Below, one piece after another: positions 47,101 through 60,660 of a stretch of 64,000 bases of DNA. The stretch's first letter is position 1. Every line of letters starts with the position of its first letter. A model generated the notes under the pieces. The model was not told the DNA's origin and made no database searches. It was given only the letters and a program-made list of their open reading frames with translations. Source of the DNA: Myxocyprinus asiaticus (taxonomy: Eukaryota; Chordata; Actinopteri; Cypriniformes; Catostomidae); assembly GCF_019703515.2 (NCBI RefSeq), contig NC_059372.1, positions 19,193,931 to 19,257,930 of the forward strand, in the 5' to 3' direction. A program made the translations under genes and the position numbers.

Positions 47101-49047
47101 TCAATGTTAATTCTTAAATCGCAAGATCGACCTTTTACTCAAACCTCTATAATGTAGTAAATCACCCGTAAAAATGTTTTAGCCATTGGCTGGTTAATGT
47201 TCAGAGTTCCATCACCAGTGATTGAGTGGTATTGTGGCGAAAAAGTTCAGCAATGTGATCCTTTCACTGCTTGTTTAGAGTAAAAGTTTGGTTTGACTTG
47301 TTCTGTGCAATGTGTCCAAAGACGAGATCTACGCAATCTATTTGTCAAATAATGTCTCTTTTAATACCCTTTCTGTTCTTTACAGTCAGCTGCTGACCAA
47401 AAACAAAACAAAAAAGACGCATTTAATTTTAATTTCACATAGCACAGATGCAGTAAATAATCCATGCAGCTCCACTCTTGTTAATATACACTCAGACAAA
47501 ACACTTCTGTGAGATGCTCGCTGAACTGCACTATTCTGAAAGAGACAGTACTGTTTTAGCATGTGTTCTAAAAATCTATGTAAATACTTGTAAATAGTAC
47601 AAATTATGCCTGTAAAAACAAACATGAATCAAAATACTATGGTCCTAATAAAGTGCCAGACATGGTCTTCTGCTGTAGTAGCCCATCTACCTCAAGGTTC
47701 GACATGTTGTGCATTCTGAGATGCTATTCTGCTCACTACAGAGTGGTTATCTGAGTTACCGTAGCCTTTCTGTCAGCTCGAACCAGTCTGGCCGTTCTCC
47801 GCTGACCTCTCTCATCAACATGGCGTTTCCGTCTGCAGAACTGCCGCTCACTGGATGTTTTTTGTTTTTGGCACAATTCTGAGTAAACTCTAGAGACTGT
47901 TATGCGTGAAAATCCCAGGAGACCAGCAGTTACAGAAATACTCAAACCAGCCTGTCTGGCACCAACAATCATGCCACGGTCGAAATCACTGAGATCACAT
48001 TTTTTCTCCATTCTGATGGTTGATGTGAACATTAACTGAAGTTCCTGATCCGTATCGGCATGATTTTATGCACTGCACTTTTGCCATACGATTAGCTGAT
48101 TAGATAATCACATGAATAAGTAGGTGTACAGGTGTACCTAATAAAGTGCTCAGTGAGTGTATATACACTACGCAATTAACATATGCAATTTCAAGACATA
48201 TTTATTGATTAAATACACTGAATTTGTACATTTTAAAAAGATAAAATGTGACTAAAATTATGAAAACTTATGATAAAAAAAAAAAAAAATTTTGATTTTT
48301 GTAATGTACCAAGTCATAAGTTCCCCTGTGTAATTAACAGCATGAGACAAAATTTATTTTTACATGTAAGCAAAGTGGACATTATAACTGAAATAAACCC
48401 AAATGAATCAGAATCGAATCGGGAAATCTGTATCAATACCCAGCTCTACTGATAACCACATCAGCATTTAAAGAAAGCATTGGATTAACTTAAAAACAAA
48501 TAAACAAAAAATGGATGTATTGTATTCTCTTCCTTATGGCTCCTGCCTTTAACAGGTAGTTACTGACAACATGAGGAGAAAGTGCAAGTGCCATGGCACA
48601 TCAGGCAGCTGCCAATTCAAGACCTGCTGGTATGTCTCTCCTGAATTCCGGCTCGTGGGATCAGTGCTTCGCGAGAAATTCCTGACTGCTATCTTCATAA
48701 ACTCTCAGAACAAGAACAGTGGTGCATTCAACACACGAGTTGGTGGGAACACCGGTTCAGATCAGGCCAGAGGCCGACGGCACAGTATCTCACGTGAGTT
48801 AGTGTACTTCGAGAAGTCACCTGACTTCTGCGATCGTGAGCCAGCGGTGGATTCCCTAGGTACACAGGGTCGCATTTGCAACAAGAGCAGCCCCAGCATG
48901 GATGGCTGTGGGTCGTTGTGCTGTGGCCGTGGACACAACATACTTAAACAGGCACGCAGTGAGCGATGTCACTGCCGCTTTCATTGGTGCTGCTATGTGC
49001 TCTGTGAGGAGTGCAGGGTTACAGAGTGGGTTAATGTGTGCAAGTGA
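44111..49047 (+). CDS. wnt10b: wnt10b, secreted Wnt ligand
   Basis: Secreted Wnt acting through Frizzled/LRP and beta-catenin. Exons 44111-44184, 45634-45896, 46227-46678 and 48556-49047 join in phase to 1281 nt, 426 residues. Exon 1 is almost only the signal peptide ([20 protein letters not shown]). The start is the first ATG after the leader. Exon 2 has the [16 protein letters not shown] block. Exon 3 holds the long insert typical of the Wnt10 group, [20 protein letters not shown] and [10 protein letters not shown]. Exon 4 has the lipidated serine in [10 protein letters not shown] (about Ser279), an extended linker, and the end [16 protein letters not shown] to VNVCK. Splice sites are canonical and there are no stops. 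Intron 1 carries a tRNA-derived SINE and intron 3 a hAT-type element with a nested Tc1 copy. Confidence 0.97.
44375..44560 (+). mobile_element. tRNA-derived SINE in wnt10b intron 1
   Basis: A head with ggtgcggtggcatcacggg and the B-box-like gagttcgagtc is followed by the common fish SINE body (cgaggtcctttcccgatc, ccccatcctcttccc) and an A-rich tail with aaatgccaaaaac. A full A box is not evident, so the 5' end is decayed. Confidence 0.6.
47050..48448. mobile_element. hAT-type element in wnt10b intron 3, with nested Tc1 copy
   Basis: Ends tagggctgggta and taccCAGCTCTA are inverted, and inner text atagattta/taaatct-like pairs. Flanks atgaaaac and ctgataac agree at 6 of 8 bases. The interior is split by the Tc1-derived copy at 47640-48163. 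Confidence 0.6.
47640..48163 (-). mobile_element. Tc1-derived miniature element, copy 4
   Basis: This is the best preserved of the five. The minus-strand frame 47736-48032 reads the helix-turn-helix region [20 protein letters not shown] and on to [11 protein letters not shown], then the shared deletion junction (gtctggcactttattag) leads to the end. The end at 48163 is aaagtgctcagtgagtgta. Confidence 0.88.
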
Positions 49048-50597
49048 ATGTCCAAAGCCGCTTCTTTTGGAGTAGGAGGCAACAGTCTGTACCGCGTCAT
49101 GCTGAATGTGACTGTGTGTGTTTTGCTCTCCCACAGTGTGTCTGTTTATCCATTTCTCTCCTTCTTTTAACCTCCATCATCTGGGATCCATTTGCATTGT
49201 GTTGCTGTTGTTATTCACAAAATGCCAAGTCAGAAATTGAGGAGGAGGTGACTCATGTCATTTGTCGTATTTTTCCCTGTTTGGAATCTTCAGCCTCTCA
49301 AACCAAGCAAATGCCCCAAACGCCATCTGCACTCCACTTAATAACAAGGCACGCACAACAGCAGGAACAAATTATTCCTGAGAAATATAGGCACTGCTGC
49401 GGTCAACCTTTTTTACATTTTCAAAAGTGCACTTAATGTATATTCCTTGCCTTGGCAAAATGTTTGAGAAGTTTATGTTGTAATTGTTCTTGATGGTGAA
49501 ATACCAGCCTTGTGGGGTGAAGGTTTCCAACAACACTGTAACTTAAAACATTATAATCTTTTCCCACATTGATCATTGAAATATCAATGGCTATCATAAT
49601 TGGTCAGAACATCTCAGTACCTTTTTACGAGGATTCATAAGATGTTGTATTAAATCAAAATCTCCCAAATCTGGAGAAAATCTTAGCCAGCGACAGAGAA
49701 TGTGCTCTGATTTTGGTTGTTTTTTATGAAAACCAGGACAATTGTAAAGTTGATATGCTGTGTAACCCCATCCTAACCTCTATAGAGACGGACCAATCAA
49801 AGACAAAGAGAGTGAAGGAACAACTGGAGAACACTTGTGCCTCATGTGGATTTTTGCAGCTGATTAAAAACAGTCACATCTCATCGCATAGAGGAACTGG
49901 TGAACAATATTGGATGCCAGATGCCTTTGATGCTATGATGGAAGACATTCATACTCTGAAGTCCTGGGTTAAATTGTATTTAAACAGTTGCCATCGTAGC
50001 TACAATCGAATTACGGTGAAATTGTTGTATACGTTTTTTTGAACCTTTCATTTTGTTAGGGCAATGCTTAGGAAATCAAATTAATTTCACAAATAAATTA
50101 ACCTACAATTGCTGCCAAATTTTATCGTTTTGGAGAGTGTTGAGAATTTATCTTTGTAATATGTTGTAAAATGTCTAAGAAAGCCTCAGTTATTTTTTTT
50201 TTTTTTTTTTGGTTTATTGACTGTATAATTACACTGGCTTTAGAACAAGGAAAGACCCTCTAGAATCAGACTTATCGCACTGTGAATTCGCCGTTAGTAG
50301 GTCAAAAGTTCTTCAGCTAAAATCAGTCTGTGCTTACCGAAATTCGAGCCACATACGTTGTTGAACGAATGGGCACATGTAAGCTCAGGTTTCCGGGTGA
50401 AATGTCCACAGATTGCCGCCAAAAGCGAGTTATTGTTGTAAAAAATGTAGGAATGCTTTATTAACCATATACCCATAACCCAAACCCCAACCCTAAACGT
50501 AACCATCAGTGGAGTAAAAATGTAATCTTTGCAGGAAAATGCAACCTCCGAATCACACTCATCATTAATTAGGTGAGCATGATTACCTCCTGGTTTT
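49048..50597 (+). other. wnt10b 3' untranslated region and flank
   Basis: No coding sequence. aataaa at 50092-50097 is a possible poly(A) signal. A T20 run lies at 50191. From about 50285 the text looks like an interspersed repeat that is interrupted by the next two elements. Confidence 0.4.
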
Positions 50598-50605
50598 CAT
50601 GGGAC

Positions 50606-50946
50606 CAGTGTTGAGTAAGTTACTCAAAAATAGTTATCCACTACAAATTACTAATTACTTCTCTAAAATTGTGAAAAATGTCTATTTTTCCTTCTTGTTC
50701 ACTTTTGTTATCCCATCAGCTCTCACAGAAACACAAACAGAGGTAGGCCTACATATGAGCATGTTCTAAATGTTTATACATAAATAATATTATTTTAGAA
50801 ATATATGTAACCCAAATTATGTACTTAAAACTTTAATCTGATCACAATAATTTAAAATGTAATTCATTACACTACTTTTCGACTACAAAGCAATTAGATT
50901 ACAGGAACTACACCAAAGTATTTAAAAGTAATTACACCCAACACTG
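50606..50946. mobile_element. hAT-type MITE, 341 bp, perfect 8-bp duplication
   Basis: Ends cagtgttgagtaag and the inverted caacactg are flanked by catgggac on both sides (50598-50605, 50947-50954). The body repeats attactaattac/gtaattcattac wording shared with the 18.3-kb element. Confidence 0.88.
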
Positions 50947-50994
50947 CATGGGACCGGAACCCGTGTCTCTGAAGCTGCTCGCGCAACACACTAT

Positions 50995-51992
50995 TGGCAC
51001 TTTTCCACCGCACATTACGATTCGACTTGACTCTGCTCGTTTTACTTTTCTGAGCTTGCTTTTCCACTGCAGTTTAGTGCCGCCTCAACGTGGGTGGGAT
51101 TATAGGCTGATCGTCATAGTTGCGCTGCCTCTACTGCCGTGACTTCATCTTAAACGCGACACAAACATTACTGACCATAAACAATAACACGACCGCTAGC
51201 TGTTAGCTACTAGCTCATTGCAGTTGTTGCATGGTGATTTTACACAAGTGTTACAGTTAAATTGGCCTGGTTGTTTTAGAAGCAAGCTTTCCAGTAGCTG
51301 GTCAACTAAATAAAGTGAAGCTTTCAAGCAGAATATAGAGTTAACATAACAAAATAACGTACCATCCTCCATCGTGGACTCCAACAACACTATGGCCGAG
51401 TCCAGGGCACTCTCCCTCCCATTGCTCAGCGGTCTATTGCCATAGATAGCGTCCATTTGGTCAAACCACTTCCACTTTCTTCTGTTTGAACCACTCCGGC
51501 TGTTGTGGTCCTTGATGGTCCTGTAGTCACTTTTAAGTTTTTTTTACTTTTCCCTACACTGTTGGTAGGTCCGGTGGTAGCCAACAGCCGAGACACTTCC
51601 TGAAATTCTTTTTCATTTTGCGTCGTTTCGTTCGTCGCTAACGAGAGGAACATCTGCACCTTGTTTACTGACCACGGCGTGGTTTTGCGCTCAGCCGTTT
51701 TTTTTTTTTACAATTCGAAAGTTGCGTGAACAAATGATATTGTTATCGCTGTTGCTAACTTTAAAACTAGCGGGTTGATGTCCTGTGTCGCAAATCCAGT
51801 GACGCTGGTAGTGACGATTCTCTCTGACCAATCAGTGATCTGCAGGGTTTGACGTCACATTTAATCAGCTCAGCTCACTTGGAACCTCGACCGAGGTGGT
51901 ACTAAAAAAAGTACCAGGTACTATCCACAGTGGAAACCCACAAAAAGCGAGCAGAGTCGAGTCGAGCTGTACCGTGCAGTGGAAAAGCCCCA
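50995..51992 (-). mobile_element. Harbinger-like TIR element with a Myb/SANT-like exon
   Basis: Inverted ends tggcacttttccaccgcac (50995) and gtgcagtggaaaagcccca (to 51992) are flanked by tat on each side. On the minus strand from about 51545 to 51373 an open stretch reads LKSDYRTIKDHN, then RRKWKWFDQMDAIYG and ESALDSAIVLLES, and stops at a donor-like GGTACG. Tryptophan-rich text of this type is that of the Myb/SANT-like accessory protein of PIF/Harbinger transposons. The DDE transposase is absent. Confidence 0.7.
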
Positions 51993-52833
51993 TATCAGTT
52001 GCACCTCAGGAAAAAGTATACACATTAGAATTTATGCAAATATGTCTATAATTCTTCTTTTCCTGAGATTTTTAATGGACACTGACCTCTTATTATTGGC
52101 ATTCTTAAAGAGTTTTAAAAGCAGAGGTAAAAATGTGGAGAGGAATGAACCTGTCTTAGAGGGATCAGCTGTCCAAATTTTGACAGCGGTATGGTTGTGA
52201 CTGCACCATGTCTGGCTGAGTACTGTTTGTCATCCTTATGACTTAACTAAAAACAGGCATGCTGTTCTGATGTCTAAGCTCTGTCTGAGAGTCTGTTCTG
52301 TGAGTGTGTTGAGTACAAGCATAAACATCTTAGAAACAAACATGAGCTTTTCGATATGATTCCGCACAAGACTGACAAATGAAGATGCGGGGTGACGGTA
52401 GTTTGAGTGAAGTGAACACCCATGGTCTGATGGCTTTATAAAGCCCACTTCTCTTGTTATTTTCTCTGGCAATAAAGATGAGAGTGAAAGAGAAATGGAG
52501 AATGAGAGTGGTGTGGAATGATAACGTGCTGGATATCTGGTTTACATTTCTTTATTCCTTTATCATTTCATCCTGGAGCTGCTGCAAAAGGGAATTTCCT
52601 GTCGCTGTTTCTCCCATGTGTGAGACAGAGAAATTGGACAGCCATAGACTGCATTCCCCCCAACAAAATGCAGTGCAGCCAATCACACATACAAAGCAAC
52701 ATACTGACAGCATTGAAAATAATGACAACCAGACACTGCCACAGTTAAGAGAGAAGGGTACAGATCCAATGCTGGGTCATATGAAAATATTTTGGTCAGC
52801 TACCATACACTGTGAATAGGCAGACTAACAGTC
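51993..52833. other. intergenic, no gene seen
   Basis: Several short frames overlap on both strands; none has recognisable domains or splice partners. Confidence 0.5.
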
Positions 52834-52846
52834 CATAGATAGATTA

Positions 52847-52887
<41 letters not shown>

Positions 52888-52888
52888 C
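52834..52888. repeat. (GATA)n microsatellite
   Basis: About 11 tandem GATA/ATAG units with one early interruption. Confidence 0.97.
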
Positions 52889-53719
52889 AGTTAGCAATTG
52901 TTATACAACATTCGCTGTAAACGTATATGCAAATTTGTGAGCATTTACTGCAAATATTGAGGTACATCAAAAGGGAGGCAAAAGGAAAAACAGCTGAAAA
53001 CATCTGCTTCTGGGTTCCTTGTCCAGCTTCCCCTTCTATTTTTGATGTGGGATCAAGAGAGAAAGAGAAAGGGAAAGAAAAAACAAGGAGCCAGCTACCC
53101 AGAACATCAAAGCCCTTGCCTAAATGTGCAAGCCCTCATTAGTTCTGCAAGCCTAACCAACCCGACTTATGATTGTGTTTGCTGGGGTGCCATTTGGCAA
53201 ACACTTCAGAGAAGAGGCTCCTTTAAATTACAACTCCCACCCCCTATCCCAGCTCTTCTGCTCCCACCCCTACCCACTGTAGCCTACTCTGCCCACCCCA
53301 TAACCCCCAAAACTCCCAGTGCATACAAACACAGCACCCCCCCCCCCCCCATACACCACTCCACCCTATAATCTGGTGTGCAGCTGCAAGCATCTGCTCC
53401 ACTCCCTCTCTCCTAACCACTGAATTGATAAACACATCGATCATAAACCCACTGACGCACGGTGGACCGTGTGAAGTGACATGGGGACAGAGTTTTCTTT
53501 TCATCTGGACAAGGTCTGGGCAAGCATCATGTGCATGCCTATATTTAATAGTTAAAAATACAAGTATGAGGAGGCATTATTTCAGAATTTATTCAGTGTA
53601 ATATGTATGCCAGTGTATGGTGAAATTGCACATCAATTTTACTAACATAAGAAGCAGGTTGTGGACAAGACCTATTGTAATGATAAGGCCCTTTAAGATT
53701 TCTGCCTATAAGCTGTATG
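52889..53719. other. intergenic, C-rich stretch, no gene seen
   Basis: A C-rich region (53230-53370) contains a C16 run at about 53336-53350. Frames here are low-complexity and unsupported. Confidence 0.5.
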
Positions 53720-54281
53720 TACACTCAATGACAATTGAATTAGGAACACTATCATCTTAATAAATTGCCCGACATGGTCTTCTGCTGTTGTAGCCCGTCT
53801 GCTTCAAGGTTCAACATGTTGTGCATTCTGAGATGCTATTCTGCTCACTACAATTGTACAGAGTGGTTATCTGAGTTACTGTAGCCTTTCTGTCATCTTG
53901 AACCAGTCTTGCCATTCCCATTGACCTCTCTCATTAACAAGGCATTTCCGTCCACAGAACTGCTGCTCGCTGGATGTTTTTTTGTTTCTGGCACCATTCT
54001 GAGTAAACTATAGAGACTGTTGTGCATGAAAATCCCAGGAGATCAGCAGTTACAGAAATACTCAAATCAACCCGTCTGACACCAACAATCATGCCACAAT
54101 CAAATCACAGAGATCACATTTTTTTCCCATTCTGATGGTTGATTTAAACATTAACTGAAGCGCCTGACCCACATATGCATGATTTTATTCATTGCACTGC
54201 AGCCACATGATTGTCTGATTAGATAATCACATGAATAAGTAGGTGAACAGGTGTTCCTAATAAAGCGTTCAGTGAGTGTAT
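53720..54281 (-). mobile_element. Tc1-derived miniature element, copy 5
   Basis: It is mostly collinear with copy 4 (gacatggtcttctgctgttg; acatgttgtgcattctgaga) and ends cctaataaagcgttcagtg. The transposase start is degraded by stops. The left end is diverged (attgaattaggaacac). Confidence 0.83.
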
Positions 54282-54321
54282 GTCCTGTAATATTCTGGGA
54301 TGTTAAAGAGAAACCACCCAA

Positions 54322-54560
54322 AGATGTAAATTCTGTCATTTACTCACACTCTTGTTGTCCCAAAACTGTATGGCTTTCTTTCTTTCATGCAACACTTAAG
54401 GGGATGTTAGGAAGAATGACAATGCAAGTCACCACTCTTATGTGGTCAAAGTGAATGGTGACTGGGGCGTTCAGTGTTAACATTCTGCCTAAGATCTTCT
54501 TTTGTGAAAGCCATGTGGGTTTGGAACAACATGAGTAAATGATTACTGAAATTTCCTTTT
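54322..54560. repeat. aagggatagttca MITE, decayed copy
   Basis: Left arm cattctgtcatttactcaca-like text and the right arm ggaacaacatgagtaaatga are inverted family arms; the outer ends are diverged. Confidence 0.6.
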
Positions 54561-55255
54561 TTTTTTAATTTATTTATTTATTTTTTTTTTTTATTTTACT
54601 TCAATGTTGATAATCTGGCATGCATGTATCTACCAAATTCAGTAATTTGGCAGCCTGAAGAAACCAGTTAGCTGCTGCCAAGTTTTGTAATTTGGCAGCA
54701 TCTATCAGGTTACTTATTCATTAGGCTCAGCCGTAGATTAATTATTAATTACAATATGGAAATGTGCTTCCAAACATTTGCAGCAACATATCCTTAATCA
54801 TCGTAAATCATCACCATATTCTTACTTCTGAGAGAAACAAAAACACCTAAATGTACTAAACGTACTTCACTTAGATTACTTAATATAACAGACAACACTT
54901 CTCCTTGAAACATGTACACTGTAAAAAGTGGTAGCCTGCAATTGTTACCTTAATTTCTAATTCATCTTACGCTTAAAATGAGTTTTGTTGGTGTAACCTA
55001 ATGTATTCAGGTTGATACAGACAAGTTAAATAATATTTTTGACTTGAATCAAACCAATTTATTTAGATGTTAACACATGAAGCACGTTAGTATTTTTTCA
55101 GTGTAGTTAAAAATAGTTGAAGCAATGCTTAAAGGAAATACTTAAACTCTTACTATGTTATTTATAAATACCTGAAATCCACGTTACTCACGCATGAAAA
55201 TGTATGTTCATGGGTTCATATTGTCATTTTGGATCGCAACGATGCGCTTCGAAGA
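54561..55255. other. intergenic, no gene seen
   Basis: T-rich tract (54548-54598) followed by AT-rich sequence up to the arf3 promoter. Confidence 0.5.
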
Positions 55256-55317
55256 TATCGCGAGATGTCTCAAGCCACACTTGTGTTTAATTAAATCGCA
55301 CTGCTGATATCGCGAGA
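55256..55317 (+). promoter_or_regulatory. arf3 promoter with two CGCG palindromes
   Basis: Two identical copies of gatatcgcgaga (core tatcgcgaga at 55256-55265 and 55308-55317) lie 52 bp apart just upstream of the inferred first exon. Each is one base off TCTCGCGAGA, a known element of TATA-less vertebrate promoters that I recall as first described for mammalian ARF3. No TATA box is seen. Confidence 0.6.
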
Positions 55318-55359
55318 ACGGAGTAACTTGTGTGAAATTGTCCGGTGTCTGTCGCTAAG
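55318..55359 (+). other. arf3: arf3 non-coding first exon (inferred)
   Basis: The stretch ends ctaag at 55359 followed by gtgagtag, a strong donor, and sits at the expected place for the arf3 5' UTR exon, 1.4 kb before the ATG. Its start is not determined. Confidence 0.45.
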
Positions 55360-56771
55360 GTGAGTAGGGATGGCGCGAAACGTTGGGAAAAAAATATTTC
55401 TTGTAAAATGCACTACGTATTGCTGGCGTAATAATGCATGTTGAATATTATATGTATTAAAATTCAAACTGTTAATTTAGGCCGGCTGTTCCAGTGATAT
55501 CTCTACGTCGTGACAGAAATAAAAGGTGTTTTTAGACGTTTTAAAAATAATAACTGCCATTTCCTGATCTGACATGGTCTGTCATAATTAATGATACAAC
55601 GTGATGCGAGCATATTTTAATAAAGCGAATGCATAGTGGTGCCTATAATGTGTAGGCTGACATCTCTTATAACAGAATTCAGTTCTTTTGTCATGATTTC
55701 TGATTTTAAGGATTGTTTCCCTGTACTAACCTGTTATGAGCTGTATTTGATATGGGCTGCATATATATTTTTTTCCTTCTGGCTGTTACATTTGTGATGC
55801 AGATCATTTCAATTCTCTGGCATTTCATTTAATACTCCACTCATGATGTTAAAGTCATCATCATTTTATGGAGGATGGATCTTTTCCATTCACATCATAC
55901 ATTAACATCTCATTCTGTGAATCAGCAGTTAAGGTAAAGCAATAGCCTACTTTCTTCACTTTTACATATTAAGCGCATATTTTAAAAAGGGAATGACACA
56001 TTAGACTAGACTGGCCTTGTGGTTTATTTTGCTGACAGATTTGTACTTGTATTTTCTTTGGCTCTATAGACGTTTATTTAATCAATTCATGATGACACAG
56101 TCATGAGTCATCTGAGATGAATTTGCAGATTAGTGCTCTCAACAAAAGGCTAGATCAAGATGACCTAACATTATTGTGACATCACTGATCTGTTCACTCT
56201 TCAGTTATCTTTTCATGTTCACTGGTTCTGTTTATGAGGACTGAAAGGTGAATCATTTTTGTGGGCTCTCATAACTGGATTATTTTTGTAAATGCATGCC
56301 ATTATTATTTCTTCATACATGTGCTTTATAGTAAAGTATTCCTTATTAATTTACATCTTTATTTATTTATTTTATTTTTTACCATACTGTTGGGTTAATA
56401 CTTTGTGAAATGCATTAACTGGACTAGTGTAGGTAATGCTTCTAGTTCTGTAAATAGTTATCATGGTTGTTCTATTGTTCACTTTTGATTGAACAATATC
56501 CCATGATATTGTTCATGGGATTGCTGCCCATGAACTGAGATAACAAATTCCACTATAATTGGTTCCAGTGAAAATTGAACTGAGGATTCTTGCTAACTGC
56601 ATTGATGTACTGTATAAGAATAATGAAAATCTATTTTATGATTTTTACTTATCCACAGTTCAAAATTATGGATTAAAATTTGTTTAGGCCTACAAATGGA
56701 GGTACGACAATCGCATGTGTCTTTTAAAAACTGACCCTAGATTTTGTGTGTTTTGTGTTGGGAAAGGCTAA

Positions 56772-56942
<171 letters not shown>

Positions 56943-57057
56943 TAATCACTTGATAATTATTGTATTATTTGCCTCTTACTCAAGAGACAAATCTCTTGAT
57001 GTCTTGTCAAATGTGTAATTTGGGTCCCGTTGTGCTTTCTTGTTAACTAGGTTTTAA

Positions 57058-57306
<249 letters not shown>

Positions 57307-57390
57307 TGACAGAAAAGGTCTTTATTGTCCCCTGTTGTGATCTGCTGCCTCTCTATAGCCACATTTCACATCTTTCCCCATGTGTATTAA

Positions 57391-59184
<1,794 letters not shown>

Positions 59185-60660
59185 TACATTTAGTCATTCA
59201 GCAGACGCTTTTATCCAAAGCAACTTACAAACGAGACACATAGCAATAATTTGTCATACAAAGTTTAACAACATCTGCCAAGTTCTCACAGTGGCTGGAG
59301 TAGTAAAGATGCTAGCATTGAAGAAAGAGACAGACAAGGAATTTGTTTGTTTTTTTGTACATGAAGTGCATGTTAAATGCAGTGGTAAGTGCAATTAGTG
59401 TGGGTTGGTTAAGTGCTCATGGAATGGATATGTTTTCAGCTGGTTCTTGAATGTTGAGAAGGTAACAGCAGATCGTGTGGAGGTTGGAAGTTCATTCCAC
59501 TACAGAAGAGCAGAGAAAGTGAACGATCATGAAATAGACTTTGAGCCTCTTTGTGATGGGACCACCAGGCGTCGCTCGTTCATAGACTGCAGAGAGCGAG
59601 TTGGAGCATAGAACTGAATAAGTGAATTGAAGTAAGAGGGTGCGGTTCCATTGGCTGTCCTGAAAGCAAGAGTCAAAGCCTTGAATTTGATGCGAGCACC
59701 TACAGGTAGCTAGTGGAGTGAAATCAAGAGTGGGATGACATGAGCCCTTTTTGGCTGATTGAAGACCAGACATGCTGCTGCATTCTGGACCATCTGCAGT
59801 GGCTTAATTGAATTAGCTGGAAGGCCAGCCAGCAGAGCATTGCAGTAGTCCAGTCTTGAAATGACCAGAGCTTGGACCAGGAGCTGTGTAGCATATTCAG
59901 ACAGGAAAGGTCTGATTTTTCTGATGTTGTAAAGTGCGAGTTGATGAGATGTGTGCAGTGAAATTAAGCTGGTCATCTACCACCACTCCCAGGTTCCGGG
60001 CTGTTCTGGTTGGTGTTAGTGTAGTTGAGCCAAGATGAAAAGTGAGGTTGTGGTCAACAGATGGGTTGGCTGGGATCATGAGGAGTTCTGTCTTGGCAAG
60101 GTTGACCTGAAGGTGTCGTTCCTTCATCCAGGCCAAATATTTCCGAGAGGCAAGCAGAGATACAAGCTGAGACATTAGGGTCATCATGCTGGAACGACAG
60201 GTAGAGCTGCGTATCATCTGCCATGTGGCTCAATGACCGGTCCGAGTGATGTTGTGTACATCGAGAAGAGGAGGGGTCCAAGCACTGATCCTTGAGAAAC
60301 CCCAGTGGTCAGCTTGTGTGTCTTGGACACCTCTCCTCTCCAGTAGACCTTGAACGATCTGCCAGTGAGATATGACTCAAACCATCCAAGCGCAGTTCCT
60401 GTGATGCCCAGGTCAGTGAGGGTGGACAGGAGGATCTTGCAGCAGACAAGTCAAGGAGGATGAGGATGGATGATTTGGAGTTAGCTCTTGCCAGTCACAA
60501 GGTTTCAGCTAATGACAAGAGGGCAGTCTCTATTGAGTGTCCTTTTTTGAAGACAGTCTGACGAGTAGGTTGTTCTGTGAGAAAAAAGCAGACAACTGGT
60601 TGAATATGACCCTCTCAAGAGTTTTAGACAGGAAGGGTAGGAGAGACACCATTGCCAGTG
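59185..60660 (-). mobile_element. L2/CR1-type LINE, 5'-truncated, in the arf3 intron
   Basis: The 3' tail (cagacgcttttatccaaagc) is at 59203-59222. Going upstream on the minus strand are the C-terminal text (FNQPKRAHVIPLLISLH), YNIRKIRPFLSEY, RLDYCNALLAGLP and the reverse-transcriptase catalytic box ADDTQLYLSF near 60225, in three frames broken by shifts and a stop. The endonuclease half is missing. It belongs to the same family as the piece at 30849-31440. Confidence 0.88.

Noticed and set aside
48856..49134. Minus-strand frame over the last wnt10b exon
   Set aside because: Shadow of the Wnt10b exon; no start context or family match.
52454..52819. 121-codon plus-strand frame between wnt10b and arf3
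   Set aside because: No recognisable domain, no splice partners, an overlapping rival frame in another phase, and ordinary AT-rich context.
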